From: Streptomyces narbonensis
GTDB taxonomy: Bacteria > Actinomycetota > Actinomycetes > Streptomycetales > Streptomycetaceae
DNA: 64,000 nucleotides
Assembly (NCBI RefSeq): GCF_014649015.1
Contig: NZ_BMSF01000005.1
Span: 186,001-250,000 of the forward strand
Direction: 5' to 3'
The notes below the pieces were generated by a model that ran no database searches, was not told the origin of the DNA, and saw nothing but the letters and a program-made list of their open reading frames with translations. Each line of letters starts with the position of its first letter. The first letter of the stretch is position 1. Position numbers and translations under genes: made by a program. Below, piece by piece: positions 15,848 through 25,499 of this stretch.

Positions 15848-17677
15848 TCAGCGGGCGCCGAAGACCTGGGTCCAGTAGGGACCGCCGCTGGTGTGGATGC
15901 CGACGCCGATCTCCTTGAAGTCGCAGTTGAGGATGTTCGCGCGGTGGCCGGGGCTGTTCATCCACCCTTCCATGACCTGCTCCGGAGTGCTCTGGCCCAT
16001 CGCGATGTTCTCGCCGTACGTCGACCAGGGGTAGCCGGCGGCCGTGACGCGCTCACCGGGGCCGTCGCCGTCGGGGTTGGTGTGGTCGAAGTAGTCCCGC
16101 GCCGCCATGTCGTCGGAGTGGCCCTGGGCCGCCTTGGTCAGGGTGGCATTGGCGCTCAGGGCTCCGCAGCCGGCCTTGGCCCGCTCGGCGTTGACCAGCG
16201 CGATCACCTGATCCGCCGCCGAGCTCTGTCCCGTGTCGTGCTGCGGATCGCCGCCGGGGCCGGGGTCCGTGCCGCTCGTGGGGGCGTTGGTCGTCGCCGG
16301 CGCCGAAGGTGTGGCATCGGGGGCAGGAGTGGTGGGGCGCTTAGTCGCGGGCTTCGCGGTGGTGGGGTGAAGGCTCTTGGTGGGGGCGGCCGTGCTCCGC
16401 TCCGGGGCGGGCGGCTTGGAAGCGGATGCGGATGCGGATGCGGAAGCCGAGGCCGAGGCGCTGGCGGAGGCACTTGCCGAGCGGGAGGTCGTGGACGGGG
16501 ACGCGGAGCCGGAAGCCGTCGACGGGGAGCCGGTGGCCGTGGGCGGAGAGGCGGTCAGCGTGTCCGGTTCGTTCGACAGGGAAAGGTCGAGGCCGGAGGC
16601 GGGCGCCCTGCTCGCCTCCCACAGCTCCTCGTTCCCTTGGCGGGCGGAGTGCAGGGCGAAGACCCCGCCGGTCACCGCGGCGACGGCGATGCCGGCCGCG
16701 ACGGCGGCGCGGCGACGGGTGCGGTCGTCGGCCTGGCGGCGCCGACGACGGGACGCACGGGTGCTGCGCCGGTCGGTCGACGCGGTGGAGGGGCCGAACT
16801 CCGACAGTGCGAAGGAATCCGGGTGCTCGGTGTGATCCGCGAGACCTGTGCGATCCGTGTGACTGCTGTGACCCGTGTGGCCCGCGTAACTAGTGGGATC
16901 AGGGATCGGGTCGAAGGCCGCGGTCGTGTCGAGGGCGCCGGGGACAGCAGGCGCTGCGACCGTGCCGAAGGGCACGGACGCGCCGGTTCCCGGGGCGCCG
17001 ACGGGCTGCGGCGAGACGATTTCCGTCACCCCGGCGCACTGTGCGCAGTGGACGGTGTGACGGGCCAGGTGGTCGCGCCAGGGCGCGCTCGGCTCGCCGT
17101 TCCAGCCGGCGGCGTGCCGGTCGAGGTCGGGGCAGCGCGGTGCGTGGGCCAGGGCCGCGGTCACGGACCGGGCGGCCTCCAGGCGTATGCGTGCCGCGTC
17201 CATCCGTATCGCGGTGTCGTGCGGGGCCCAGTTCAGCGCGGCGGCCGTCTCGTACCGGCTCAGCCACCCTTCCTCCTCCAGCGACCACAGGGCCACCATC
17301 AGGGTGTCCTCGACGTCCAGCCAGCAGAGGGACTCGGTGAATTCGGTGCGGGGGGCCGCCTGCCCGGCCGGGAGGCCGTGCGTGGCGGCCGCGTGGGCGA
17401 GGGTGCTCTCCACGGCCATCGAGACGAGCCAGGGTCGGAAGGCCTCCGGGGAGGGCAGCGTGCCCAGTGCGAACTCGGCACGGCCGAGGGTGTCCCGCAC
17501 GACGGCTTCCACGGTCGCTTCGGCGCCGGGCCGGCCGTCGAGGGCGCGGACCGCGAGGACGCGGACGAGGGGCTGGTGGAGGGCGACGAGCTGATCGCGC
17601 GCCCAGGGATCGCCGTACTGCGCCGCCCGTACCAGCTCCGTGTCTGTCAGCTGCTCATGGTCCAAGGTCCGCTGCAC
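15848..17677 (-). CDS. sigma-factor-like cytoplasmic module fused through a membrane segment to a CAP/SCP domain
   Basis: 609 residues. The N-terminal 210 residues resemble an ECF sigma factor core (LTDTELVRAAQYGDPWARDQL..., then a region-4-like HTH around SRYETAAALNWAPHD). They end in HTVHCAQC, a His/Cys cluster like that of anti-sigma zinc proteins. A membrane helix at about 325-345 (AAVAAGIAVAAVTGGVFAL) follows basic residues. Next comes a long Ser/Thr/Pro/Lys linker, then a CAP (SCP/PR1) domain at 488-609 with HSDDMAARDYFDH and the GENIAMG and HRANIL motifs. This suggests an exported CAP domain tethered to a cytosolic sigma-like or DNA-binding part. GTG start with GAAGGAC upstream. Function unknown; it may be a membrane sensor. 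Confidence 0.75.
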   Translation of the reverse strand: MQRTLDHEQLTDTELVRAAQYGDPWARDQLVALHQPLVRVLAVRALDGRPGAEATVEAVVRDTLGRAEFALGTLPSPEAFRPWLVSMAVESTLAHAAATHGLPAGQAAPRTEFTESLCWLDVEDTLMVALWSLEEEGWLSRYETAAALNWAPHDTAIRMDAARIRLEAARSVTAALAHAPRCPDLDRHAAGWNGEPSAPWRDHLARHTVHCAQCAGVTEIVSPQPVGAPGTGASVPFGTVAAPAVPGALDTTAAFDPIPDPTSYAGHTGHSSHTDRTGLADHTEHPDSFALSEFGPSTASTDRRSTRASRRRRRQADDRTRRRAAVAAGIAVAAVTGGVFALHSARQGNEELWEASRAPASGLDLSLSNEPDTLTASPPTATGSPSTASGSASPSTTSRSASASASASASASASASASASKPPAPERSTAAPTKSLHPTTAKPATKRPTTPAPDATPSAPATTNAPTSGTDPGPGGDPQHDTGQSSAADQVIALVNAERAKAGCGALSANATLTKAAQGHSDDMAARDYFDHTNPDGDGPGERVTAAGYPWSTYGENIAMGQSTPEQVMEGWMNSPGHRANILNCDFKEIGVGIHTSGGPYWTQVFGAR

Positions 17678-17805
17678 GCTGTCCGTCCTTCACTGCCTCT
17701 TGTGGAGTTCCTTGCGCACAGGAGAGCCTCGGCCCGGCGTGGGGATAACGGAAAGAGGAAGACGGATTCCGTGACGTGGGTCACAGGTGGTGGGCGTCGC
17801 GGGAC

Positions 17806-19695
17806 TCAGGCCCGGTGGCGTTCGAACCTGAAGTAGGCGAAGCCCTCGCCCGGGCCCGGCGCGCGGGTCCACGAGCGGGTGGTGAAGGTGCGGAGTCTGC
17901 CCCGGGTCAGGGCGAAGCGGGGGAGGGAGAGCCCGAGTTCGGTGTGCAGTGCCTGGAGCAGGCGCCGTTCGGAGTCCGCCTCGTCGTCCTCCGGGCGGAA
18001 CAGCCGCGCCGGGTCGAGGGCCTCGGGTATCGAGCCGGAGCGACGGATCTCCGCACCCCGCACGGTGAAGGCGTAGAGCTCCTCGCCGCCCTCGGCCACC
18101 GACAGGTGGAACGCGGCGGGACGGTCCGCCTGGGACGAGCTCCGCGGGTCCCTCCACACCACCACCGCGCGGCCGGAGCAGGAGGCGGCCTCGCCGGGGG
18201 ACAGGAAGAGGTCGCTCAGGTAGTGGCCGGAGTATCCGTCGAAGGCGAAGGACCACACGTCGCCGGCGAGGCCGACGGCGACCACGGCCCGGTCCTCCCA
18301 GAGTTCGACACCGTCCCGTTCGTGAGGCCTGGGTGCCCGCCGGGCGACGGTGTGCGGATCCGTGGGCGAGCTCAGCCCGGCTCCCTCCTCGCCGATCAGG
18401 GCGGGCAGCCGGGCGGGGTCGGTCCCCTCCACCCACACACAGCGGTACGCGTCGAACGACTCCTGGTACGCCGCCGGTTCCGCCAGCCAGGCGAGGCCCG
18501 GCGGGTCGAGATCGGGCACCGGATCCGGAGCGGGCCCCGTCCCCCCGGCCCGTGGTGTCGCGAGGAGCTCCCGTCCACGCTCCGGGGTGATCAGCGGCCC
18601 CAGGACCGGGTCGGCCAGCAGACCGAGCGGGGCGATCAGCAAGGGGCCCGGAGCCTCCCACAGCGGCAGCGCGTCCCGCAGTGCCCGCCACGCGGCGTCC
18701 GTCGCACCCCAGACCGCCGACTCCCGGGCCTCGGCGACCGCCCGGCCCCACGGACCGCCGGGCGCGTAGCGATGGGTGCCCGCCCTCACCTCGCTCAGGA
18801 CGGCCTCGACGGTCCGACGGTCGGCCCCCCGGGCGGCCATCATCCCGACCCAGTGGTCGTCGTCGTGCCCCGGACGCCGCGCGGTGCGGGCCGCCTCCGC
18901 CGCGGCCTCCACCGGGAGGATCTCCGGCAGGTAGAGCGGGTCCGTCGTCAGGAGCCAATGCCCCTGATGGTCATGCGGGGCCGACAGGTGCCGGAGCTGG
19001 TTCAACAGGACGCCGCTTCGTGGCCGCCCGAAGGACAGCGCCTCCTGGAGCAGGGGCAGAGCCTCCTCGTACCGTCCGCGCAGGGCGAGCGCGTGGGCCT
19101 CGTCCACCCGAGCGTCCTGGGCGCGCGTGGTCGCGTTCACGAACTCAGGGCTCCCCGCCCGGTCGCCGTGGAAGCCGCGGTACATGGCTTCCATATACGC
19201 GCGGAACGACGGGTAGCGGTCCGGGAACTCCCCGCTCCAGCCCTTGTAGACGTACAGCGCCCACTCGCCGTCCTCGTCGGTGTCGCCGGGGTCGAGCAGG
19301 GCGTGCGACATGTCGGAATCGGTCTCCAGCCGCAGAGCCCGCCGCCACATTCCGGCGAGCAGGACCTCCTCCTCGCGCGGGTCGTCACCCAGACCCTGCT
19401 CGTACAGCGGGGTCATGCCGAACGGATCGCCGAACCAGTCGATATCCGCGGTGCCGCCGAGCTGATAGATCCCCGCCGCCTGCTCCACGAACCACCCGTC
19501 GCTCACGGCCAGGAAGTCGCGGTACGAGGGAGGCAGCCGCTGCCCGAGCCGCTCCTCGACCGCGGCGATCACCGCTGCGTCCGCACCCGGCCGGCACAGG
19601 GGCACGAGCGGCTCGTCGTCCTCGTCCGGGCGCGGAACCCACTCCTCCTGCCAACGGTTCAGGAACGTCTGCCAGTTAAAGGTGTCACTGCTCAT
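17806..19695 (-). CDS. large SMI1/KNR4 (SUKH) family protein
   Basis: 629 residues. The region from about 40 to 200 has the SUKH pattern: AVIAAVEERLGQRLPPSYRDFL, then VSDGWFV..., then a GDxxGxxPLYEQ-like stretch and YPSFRAYMEAM. SUKH domains commonly act as immunity proteins against nuclease or deaminase toxins, but long forms like this one occur widely in Streptomyces without a toxin beside them. The rest is helical, with a C-terminal section of beta-rich sequence. No toxin is visible nearby. The ATG at 19695 is 127 bp from the divergent start of the gene at 19823, and the two may form a functional pair. Confidence 0.65.
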   Translation of the reverse strand: MSSDTFNWQTFLNRWQEEWVPRPDEDDEPLVPLCRPGADAAVIAAVEERLGQRLPPSYRDFLAVSDGWFVEQAAGIYQLGGTADIDWFGDPFGMTPLYEQGLGDDPREEEVLLAGMWRRALRLETDSDMSHALLDPGDTDEDGEWALYVYKGWSGEFPDRYPSFRAYMEAMYRGFHGDRAGSPEFVNATTRAQDARVDEAHALALRGRYEEALPLLQEALSFGRPRSGVLLNQLRHLSAPHDHQGHWLLTTDPLYLPEILPVEAAAEAARTARRPGHDDDHWVGMMAARGADRRTVEAVLSEVRAGTHRYAPGGPWGRAVAEARESAVWGATDAAWRALRDALPLWEAPGPLLIAPLGLLADPVLGPLITPERGRELLATPRAGGTGPAPDPVPDLDPPGLAWLAEPAAYQESFDAYRCVWVEGTDPARLPALIGEEGAGLSSPTDPHTVARRAPRPHERDGVELWEDRAVVAVGLAGDVWSFAFDGYSGHYLSDLFLSPGEAASCSGRAVVVWRDPRSSSQADRPAAFHLSVAEGGEELYAFTVRGAEIRRSGSIPEALDPARLFRPEDDEADSERRLLQALHTELGLSLPRFALTRGRLRTFTTRSWTRAPGPGEGFAYFRFERHRA

Positions 19696-19822
19696 GGAGG
19701 CGATGCTGTCACCCGGCACTGACAACGACACGCTGCCCCAGCCACCCCGCCACCCCGCTGCCCCGGCGCACGGCTCCGCAGGGGCGCAGGCAGTGTCAGT
19801 GGCCGGGTCTACCGTGCTACCC

Positions 19823-21094
19823 ATGAAGATCGAACCCCTGCTCGAAGACCTGGACAGCGACGACGCCACGCGGGCCGAGGCCGCGGCCGCGGAGCTCGCC
19901 GTGCGGGCCGACACCGTCGTGCCGGAGCTGCTGCGCGGTGTGGCGGACCTGCGGGGGACCGCTCTCCAGTCGGTCGTGCGGGCCTTGCGGCACATCGGGC
20001 CGCCGGCCTTCGAGGCCGTACTGGACGCCTGTCGGCGTGGCGAGGTGCCGGGCTGGCAGGCGGGGCGACTGCTCGACGTCTTCGACGAGCGGTCCGCCGA
20101 CCAGTACGCGGCCCTGGCCGCCGACCCGGACTACGGGAGGTCGGGCCACGGCTTCTCGGGCCTCATCAGGCTGCGCGTGGATACGGAGGCCGGAGTCCGG
20201 GCGCTGGTGGGCACCTTCGGCCGCGGGGGCGTCATCCCCTACAAGGCATCCGACTACGCCCGGCTGTTCCACGACTCCATGCGGCCGCGCCTGCGCGACC
20301 TGCGGCGTGACCCGTCCGCGTCCCCGAGGACCAGGCGGGGTGCCATGGCGGCGCTCGTCGCGGGCGGCGGAGCCGACGCGCTCGACGACCGCGACCGCGC
20401 GGTGATCGAGCGGCTGATACGGGTGAAGATCCCGCACGAGATCCCGAATCTTCCGGACTCGACGCTCAGCGGCTGGTGGATGGCCGTGCCCGGCGCGACG
20501 TACGAGGGCGTCTTCGAAGCCCTGGGCCTGCACGAGCGGCGGCCCGTCACCGTCTCCGCGGGCGTCCAGGCCTCGGAGGGCCGGGAAGTCAGGGTGCCGG
20601 GGCCGGACGGCGACGACCGGTACGTGGGGCGTGCCTTCGTCACCCCGGAGCTGAACGGTTGGCGCCTCGTCTTCGGTTCCTTCGAGCAGCTCGTCGGCGA
20701 CTTCTGGGACGGCATGATCGAGACGGTCGAGCGGGTCAGCCTCCACTGCGGCCAGGCCCAGTTCTTCTTCCTGGACGACGCGGGGGGCTCCGACATATGG
20801 ATCGTGGCCGAGAACGGCAGGGTGATCCGCCAGTACGTCGCCGAGAGCGACCCCGAATGGGAGGGCGACCCGCTGCCGTGGGAGACGCTCGCGGCCGACG
20901 ATCCGGACTTCGACCCCGAGCGCGACGAGGCCCCCGCCAACGCGGGCACCACGGGCGCCCGGTCGGCCTGCGCGTACCTCTCCGTCGACCCCGGCGAAGT
21001 CGGCCCGCAGACCGAGACGAGCGGCCACGGCTGGCTGGCCGTCACCGCACCGGGCATCGGCCACGGCGCGTTCCCCGGGACGCTCCGCATCTGA
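19823..21094 (+). CDS. HEAT-like repeat protein, hypothetical
   Basis: 423 residues. The first 110 residues have paired amphipathic helices reminiscent of HEAT/PBS repeats (MKIEPLLEDLDSDDATRAEA, AELAVRADTVVPELLRGV, ALRHIGPPAFEAVLDACRR). The second half is beta-rich (GRAFVTPELNGWRLVFGSFE..., VERVSLHCGQAQFFFLDD..., DIWIVAENGRVIRQY) and resembles the C-terminal domain of SUKH-associated proteins of Streptomyces. No catalytic motif. The start ATG at 19823 is chosen for repeat register; upstream in-frame sequence overlaps the divergent promoter. Divergent from the SUKH gene, which suggests a shared role. Confidence 0.6.
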   Translation: MKIEPLLEDLDSDDATRAEAAAAELAVRADTVVPELLRGVADLRGTALQSVVRALRHIGPPAFEAVLDACRRGEVPGWQAGRLLDVFDERSADQYAALAADPDYGRSGHGFSGLIRLRVDTEAGVRALVGTFGRGGVIPYKASDYARLFHDSMRPRLRDLRRDPSASPRTRRGAMAALVAGGGADALDDRDRAVIERLIRVKIPHEIPNLPDSTLSGWWMAVPGATYEGVFEALGLHERRPVTVSAGVQASEGREVRVPGPDGDDRYVGRAFVTPELNGWRLVFGSFEQLVGDFWDGMIETVERVSLHCGQAQFFFLDDAGGSDIWIVAENGRVIRQYVAESDPEWEGDPLPWETLAADDPDFDPERDEAPANAGTTGARSACAYLSVDPGEVGPQTETSGHGWLAVTAPGIGHGAFPGTLRI

Positions 21095-21320
21095 GGACAC
21101 CGCCCGGGACAGCGGGCTCTCGCCCTGAACGGGCGGGGTTCCAGGGAGTGCCTCGAATCCTCCGCGGTCGTCGCTCAATCCGCCGTGCCGAGAAGGCCGG
21201 TGATTCTGCCGATGCCCGGGCGGCGTGCCGCCCGGACAGTGGCCGGGCCAGATCACGGCGTGGCCGCCGCCCGGACGCCCGGGTGGCGGCCACCCCACGA
21301 CACGAGAGGACGACTCCGTC

Positions 21321-22214
21321 GTGACACGACACTTCGGCGCGGCCATGGCCGCCGCCTGTCTGACCCTGCTGCTGGCCCCCGGCGCCCAGGCCGCCGGCTC
21401 CGCCCCCGCGAGTACGGCGGCGGCCGCAGCCAATCCGTACGAGCGCGGCCCGGCGCCCACCCAGAGCAGCATCGAGGCGCTGCGCGGCTCGTACACCGTC
21501 GGCGAGACTGCCGTCTCCTCGCTCGCCGCCAGCGGCTTCGGCGGCGGCACGATCTACTACCCGACGTCCACGAGCGACGGCACCTTCGGCGCGGTGGTGA
21601 TCTCGCCGGGGTTCACGGCCTACCAGTCCTCGATCGCGTGGCTCGGACCGCGGCTGGCCTCACAGGGCTTCGTGGTGTTCACCATCGACACCCTGACCAC
21701 GGTCGACCAGCCCGACAGCCGTGGCCGGCAACTCCTCGCGGCACTCGACTACCTGACCCAGCGCAGTGCGGTGCGGGGCCGCGTCGACGCGAGCCGGCTC
21801 GGTGTGATGGGGCACTCGATGGGCGGCGGCGGCACCCTCGAAGCGGCGAAGAGCCGGCCGTCGCTCAAGGCCGCGGTCCCCCTGACCGCGTGGAACACGG
21901 ACAAGACCTGGCCCGAGATCACCACGCCCACGCTCGTCATCGGCGCGGACGGCGATACGATCGCCCCCGTCGCCACCCACTCCGAGCCGTTCTACGAGAG
22001 CCTGCCCGGCTCGCTCGACAAGGCGTATCTGGAGCTCAACGGCGCCACCCACTTCACGCCGAACTCGTCGAACACGACGATCGCGAAGTACAGCCTGTCC
22101 TGGTTGAAGCGCTTCATCGACGACGACACCCGCTACGACCAGTTCCTCTGCCCGCTTCCGCGGCCGAGTCTGACGATCGACGAGTACCGGGGCACCTGCC
22201 CGCTCGGTTCCTGA
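21321..22214 (+). CDS. secreted cutinase / polyester hydrolase (type I PET-hydrolase-like)
   Basis: 297 residues with a signal peptide at about 1-25. An alpha/beta hydrolase with Ser166 (GHSMGGGG), Asp212 ([10 protein letters not shown]) and His244 (NGATHFTPN), and a C-terminal disulfide pair Cys277/Cys293. The [13 protein letters not shown] oxyanion loop, [11 protein letters not shown] (Trp191) after the nucleophile helix, and the ending IDEYRGTCP are the actinobacterial cutinase pattern shared by Thermobifida and leaf-compost cutinases, which hydrolyse cutin and synthetic polyesters. GTG start behind GAGAGGAC. A strong 14-bp hairpin (21261-21292) lies in the leader, and two hairpins follow the stop. 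Confidence 0.9.
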   Translation: MTRHFGAAMAAACLTLLLAPGAQAAGSAPASTAAAAANPYERGPAPTQSSIEALRGSYTVGETAVSSLAASGFGGGTIYYPTSTSDGTFGAVVISPGFTAYQSSIAWLGPRLASQGFVVFTIDTLTTVDQPDSRGRQLLAALDYLTQRSAVRGRVDASRLGVMGHSMGGGGTLEAAKSRPSLKAAVPLTAWNTDKTWPEITTPTLVIGADGDTIAPVATHSEPFYESLPGSLDKAYLELNGATHFTPNSSNTTIAKYSLSWLKRFIDDDTRYDQFLCPLPRPSLTIDEYRGTCPLGS

Positions 22215-22215
22215 C

Positions 22216-22277
22216 GCTCTGTGCACCGTCACAGAGCCCGGTTCCCGGGTCTGGGCCACTGCCCAGCCCCGGGAACC
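22216..22277 (+). terminator. tandem hairpins ending the cutinase transcript
   Basis: Hairpin 1: GCTCTGTG/CACAGAGC at 22216-22237, starting 2 bp after the stop codon. Hairpin 2: 22240-22277, a 10-bp outer stem plus a 6-bp inner stem (CTGGGC/GCCCAG) around CACT, followed by TTCC. Together they should insulate the downstream LuxR gene. Confidence 0.75.
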
Positions 22278-22313
22278 TTCCGCCGGCCCGTACGGGCCGG
22301 TAACGTCACCGCA

Positions 22314-25097
22314 GTGAGCGGAACGACGCACACCGCCGCAGGCCCGCGGCTGTACGACCGCACGGCCGAACTCGCCGCCGTGGCCCGCCTGTCGGCCCGT
22401 ACCGTGGCCGGGCGCGGAGGCGTCCTGTGCGTCACGGGCAACCCCGGAGAGGGCCGCACCGCCCTCCTCGCCCGGGCGGCCTACGACTTCCCCGGTACGG
22501 CGTACCGCGTCGCCGCGCCCCACCACCGGGGCCCGTGGAGCGCGGCAAGGGCGCTCTTCACGGCGCTTGCCCCCACCCCGGCGGCCGGGCGCCGGGCGCT
22601 GCGGCTCGCGCGGGGCGAGGACGGGCTCGCCCGGGCCGTGGCCGGCGTCGCCTCCGAGGCGGAACCCGTACTGGTCTGTGTGGACGACCTCCATCTGTGG
22701 GACGCGCATTCACGGGCCGCCCTCGCCGCGGCCTGGCAGGAGACCGACGGCCGGGGGGCCGGCGGGCCCGGCCGCGTGGGGTGGCTGGTTTCGGCCGCGC
22801 GCCATCACCGGTTCCCGGAAGTGCCCGGAGCAGAGACTGTGCGCCTGGGCAGGCTGACCACTGCCGGGGCACGGGCCCTGCTCGGCGACCTGTGCCCGGT
22901 CGCCGCCCCGGCGCCGCCGGTGGGGGAGCGGCTGCTCGACGAGGCGGCCGGGCATCCCGGCGTCCTGGTCGCGACGGTACGGCGCCTGACCGCGGCTCAG
23001 CTCGCGGGGACCCTGCCGCTGCCGCTGCCGGCGGTCGACGACACGGTCCTCGCCGAGGTGTACGGAGGACTCCTCGCGCGCCTCCCGGCAGCCTCCCGCC
23101 GTCTGCTCGCCACGGTTGCGGTGATGGTCCTGGCGGACCGCACCGGGGCCGACGGCGCGAGCGCGGTGGCGTACGGGCTGGGAGGCGTACGTACGGGCGG
23201 CAGTGGAGGCGGTGGCGTCGGCGGATGGGCGCTCGTCGGGTCGGGCGGGGCGCGTGCCCCGGCCGAGCCGCTGGAAGGGCTGGTCGCGGAGGGGCTCCTG
23301 CGCCGCCGCAGGGGCGGAGCGGTCGACTTCGACGACCCGTTCCTCGGGCGCGCAGCGCTCGCCTCGGCCCGGCCGTCATGGCGGGGGGAGCCCAGGGCAC
23401 CCGGCCCTACGACGGATGCGTCACCCTCGACGGACCGCCCGGACGACCGCCCGACACACCGCCCGACGGACCGCGCGCGGGACCGTCCGGCAGACCGCCC
23501 GGCGGCCCGGTCCCCGGCGGCCGGCGCGGCTGCGCTAGCCCGGGGGCAGGGTCATCGTGCCGACCGGCTGGGGCCGTCCGCCGCCGCACGCGCGCTCTCA
23601 CCCGTCGCCCGGGGCCGAGCGCAGCTCGTCCGGGGACTGGCGGCGCTGGCCGGCGGCCCGGTCATGGACGCCCATGAGGAGCTGCTGCAGGCCGCGGAAC
23701 TGCTGCGGGGGCGGGCGCCGGTGGAGGCGTCCGACGCGCGGTTCCTGGCGATGGAGGCGGCGTGGGCGGGCGGTGACGTGGAGGGGTGCCTGGCCGCCCT
23801 GGACGGTGGTGAGGACGTACGGGGCACGGAGCGCGACTTCGCCGACGGGCTGAGCGCCGCGCTGACCGTACGGCTGGACGACGCCCGCACGGCACTGGCG
23901 CGGGTGGTCGCGGGGGACGGCGGCACCGACGATCCCCGGCTGCTCCTGCGGGCCGGGTCGGCCGCGCTCGTCCTCGGCGACACGGCGACGGCGGCCCGGG
24001 TCCACGCCCGCGCACTGGTCCGGGCGCGGGCGCAGCACCGTACCGCCCTGCTGCCCCGCGCGCTCGAACAGCTCGCGTACGCCGAACTACGGGCCGGCCG
24101 GTACAGCCGGGCCGCGCGCACGGCGCGGGAGGGACTGCGGACGGCGGAGACGACGGGCCAGCACAACGTGGCGGCCCACCAGCACGCTGTACTGGCACTG
24201 GTTGCCTCGGTGGAGGGTGACGGCACCGCGGTGACGGAGCACGCCGGGCGCGCGCTCGCGACGGCCGGACCGCACGGGCTCGTGCAGGCCGCGACGCTCG
24301 CCGAGTGGGCGCTGGCGCGGGCCGAGCTGAGCCGAGGCCTGTCGGCCCAGGCGGCGGCGCGGCTCGTCCCGTTGGTCCGGTCGGGTCCTCGGGGCGGTCA
24401 TTTCGCGCTGCGCATGCTGGTGGTGCCCTGTTTCGTGGAGGCGGCGGTCGCGGCCGGCCGGGACGAGGAGGCCCGGGAGGCGGCCGAGGAGTACGCGGCC
24501 TGGGCCGCCCTGGGCGTGGACGGTCCGGCACAGGCGCAGCTGGCGCGCTGCCGGGCCCTGCTCGGGGAGGGCGAGGCGCCGGCGTACTGGTTCGGCGAGG
24601 CGGTACGGCGCCACGACAGCTGCGGGAACGACTTCGAGCGGGCCCGCACCCTCCTCGCGTACGGCACATGGCTGAGGCGCAAACGACGGCCGGGGGACGC
24701 GCGGGGTCCGCTGCGCGACGCCCTCGTGACCTTCGAGCGGGCGGCCGCCGGGGGCTGGGCCGAGCACGCGCGGTCCGAACTCCGCGCGACGGGAGGCGCC
24801 TCGGGCGCGGCGGCGGACCCGGCGGCGCTGCGCGAGCTGACCCCGCAGCAGCAGCGCATCGTCCGCCTCGTCGCGCGTGGCGCCACCAACCAGGAGGTCG
24901 CCGACCACCTCTCCCTCAGCCCCCGGACCGTGGACCACCACCTCCGGGGCGTGTTCGCCCGGCTGGGGATCCGCTCCCGTGTCGAACTGCCTGGCGTGGT
25001 GGACGAGTGGGACGCGGACCGCGAGGTACCGGCCGCCAGGCGGGGTGGGGGGAGCCCCGGCAGGTCGCGGGGGCGGCCACCGGACCGGCACGGATGA
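22314..25097 (+). CDS. LuxR family regulator of the large ATP-binding (LAL) type
   Basis: About 927 residues. N-terminal STAND-type ATPase: Walker A reads GNPGEGRTALL (Arg replacing the usual Lys) and Walker B reads VLVCVDDLH. A disordered Arg/Asp/Pro stretch near 360-420 is followed by TPR-like helices in the middle and a C-terminal LuxR helix-turn-helix (LTPQQQRIVRLVARGATNQEVADHL...SPRTVDHHLRGVFARLGI). LALs usually activate catabolic or antibiotic genes upon sensing a ligand. The target is unknown; the upstream cutinase gene is separated by terminators, so it is not obviously co-transcribed. The GTG at 22314 is taken as start; the ribosome site is weak. Confidence 0.85.
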   Translation: MSGTTHTAAGPRLYDRTAELAAVARLSARTVAGRGGVLCVTGNPGEGRTALLARAAYDFPGTAYRVAAPHHRGPWSAARALFTALAPTPAAGRRALRLARGEDGLARAVAGVASEAEPVLVCVDDLHLWDAHSRAALAAAWQETDGRGAGGPGRVGWLVSAARHHRFPEVPGAETVRLGRLTTAGARALLGDLCPVAAPAPPVGERLLDEAAGHPGVLVATVRRLTAAQLAGTLPLPLPAVDDTVLAEVYGGLLARLPAASRRLLATVAVMVLADRTGADGASAVAYGLGGVRTGGSGGGGVGGWALVGSGGARAPAEPLEGLVAEGLLRRRRGGAVDFDDPFLGRAALASARPSWRGEPRAPGPTTDASPSTDRPDDRPTHRPTDRARDRPADRPAARSPAAGAAALARGQGHRADRLGPSAAARALSPVARGRAQLVRGLAALAGGPVMDAHEELLQAAELLRGRAPVEASDARFLAMEAAWAGGDVEGCLAALDGGEDVRGTERDFADGLSAALTVRLDDARTALARVVAGDGGTDDPRLLLRAGSAALVLGDTATAARVHARALVRARAQHRTALLPRALEQLAYAELRAGRYSRAARTAREGLRTAETTGQHNVAAHQHAVLALVASVEGDGTAVTEHAGRALATAGPHGLVQAATLAEWALARAELSRGLSAQAAARLVPLVRSGPRGGHFALRMLVVPCFVEAAVAAGRDEEAREAAEEYAAWAALGVDGPAQAQLARCRALLGEGEAPAYWFGEAVRRHDSCGNDFERARTLLAYGTWLRRKRRPGDARGPLRDALVTFERAAAGGWAEHARSELRATGGASGAAADPAALRELTPQQQRIVRLVARGATNQEVADHLSLSPRTVDHHLRGVFARLGIRSRVELPGVVDEWDADREVPAARRGGGSPGRSRGRPPDRHG

Positions 25098-25105
25098 TGG
25101 AGGGA

Positions 25106-25440
25106 TGACACGTACTTTCGAGGAACTCGTCGCGGAGGCCTCCGAGGCGTCCGTCGACGGCTGGGACTTCTCCTGGCTCGACGGGCGGGCGACGGAGCAG
25201 CGCCCTTCATGGGGCTACCAGCGGATGCTCGGCGACCGGCTCGCCCGAGCCTCGGCCGGCCTCGACGTCCAGACAGGCGGAGGAGAGGTCCTCGCCGGTG
25301 TACGGACCCTGCCGCGGACGATGGTGGCCACCGAGTCGTGGCCCCCCAACCTCACGCGGGCCACCGCGCTCCTGCACCGGAGCCGCGCCGGCCGCTCGCC
25401 GGGATCCGCCACGACTGCGCCTTGGAGCGCCCGGCAGTAG
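25106..25440 (+). pseudogene. truncated class I SAM-dependent methyltransferase
   Basis: The protein starts MTRTFEELVAEASEASVDGW and keeps the N-terminal part of a common Streptomyces methyltransferase (WGYQRMLGDRLARA..., then DVQTGGGEVLAG as SAM motif I, then TMVATESWPPNLTRAT). After about residue 92 the sequence is unrelated (HRSRAGRSPGSATTAPWS) and stops at 25440. The remaining 150 or so residues of the Rossmann fold are absent from the window, so it is a 3' deletion remnant, not a frameshift. It starts 8 bp after the LuxR gene's stop codon, with GGAGGG as ribosome site, so the two were once co-transcribed. Confidence 0.7.
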
Positions 25441-25499
25441 GCGTGTTGGGCGGCTTTAATCGAGTGCGAGAGTCTCGGTCCGGGTGGTACAAGGTCTGC

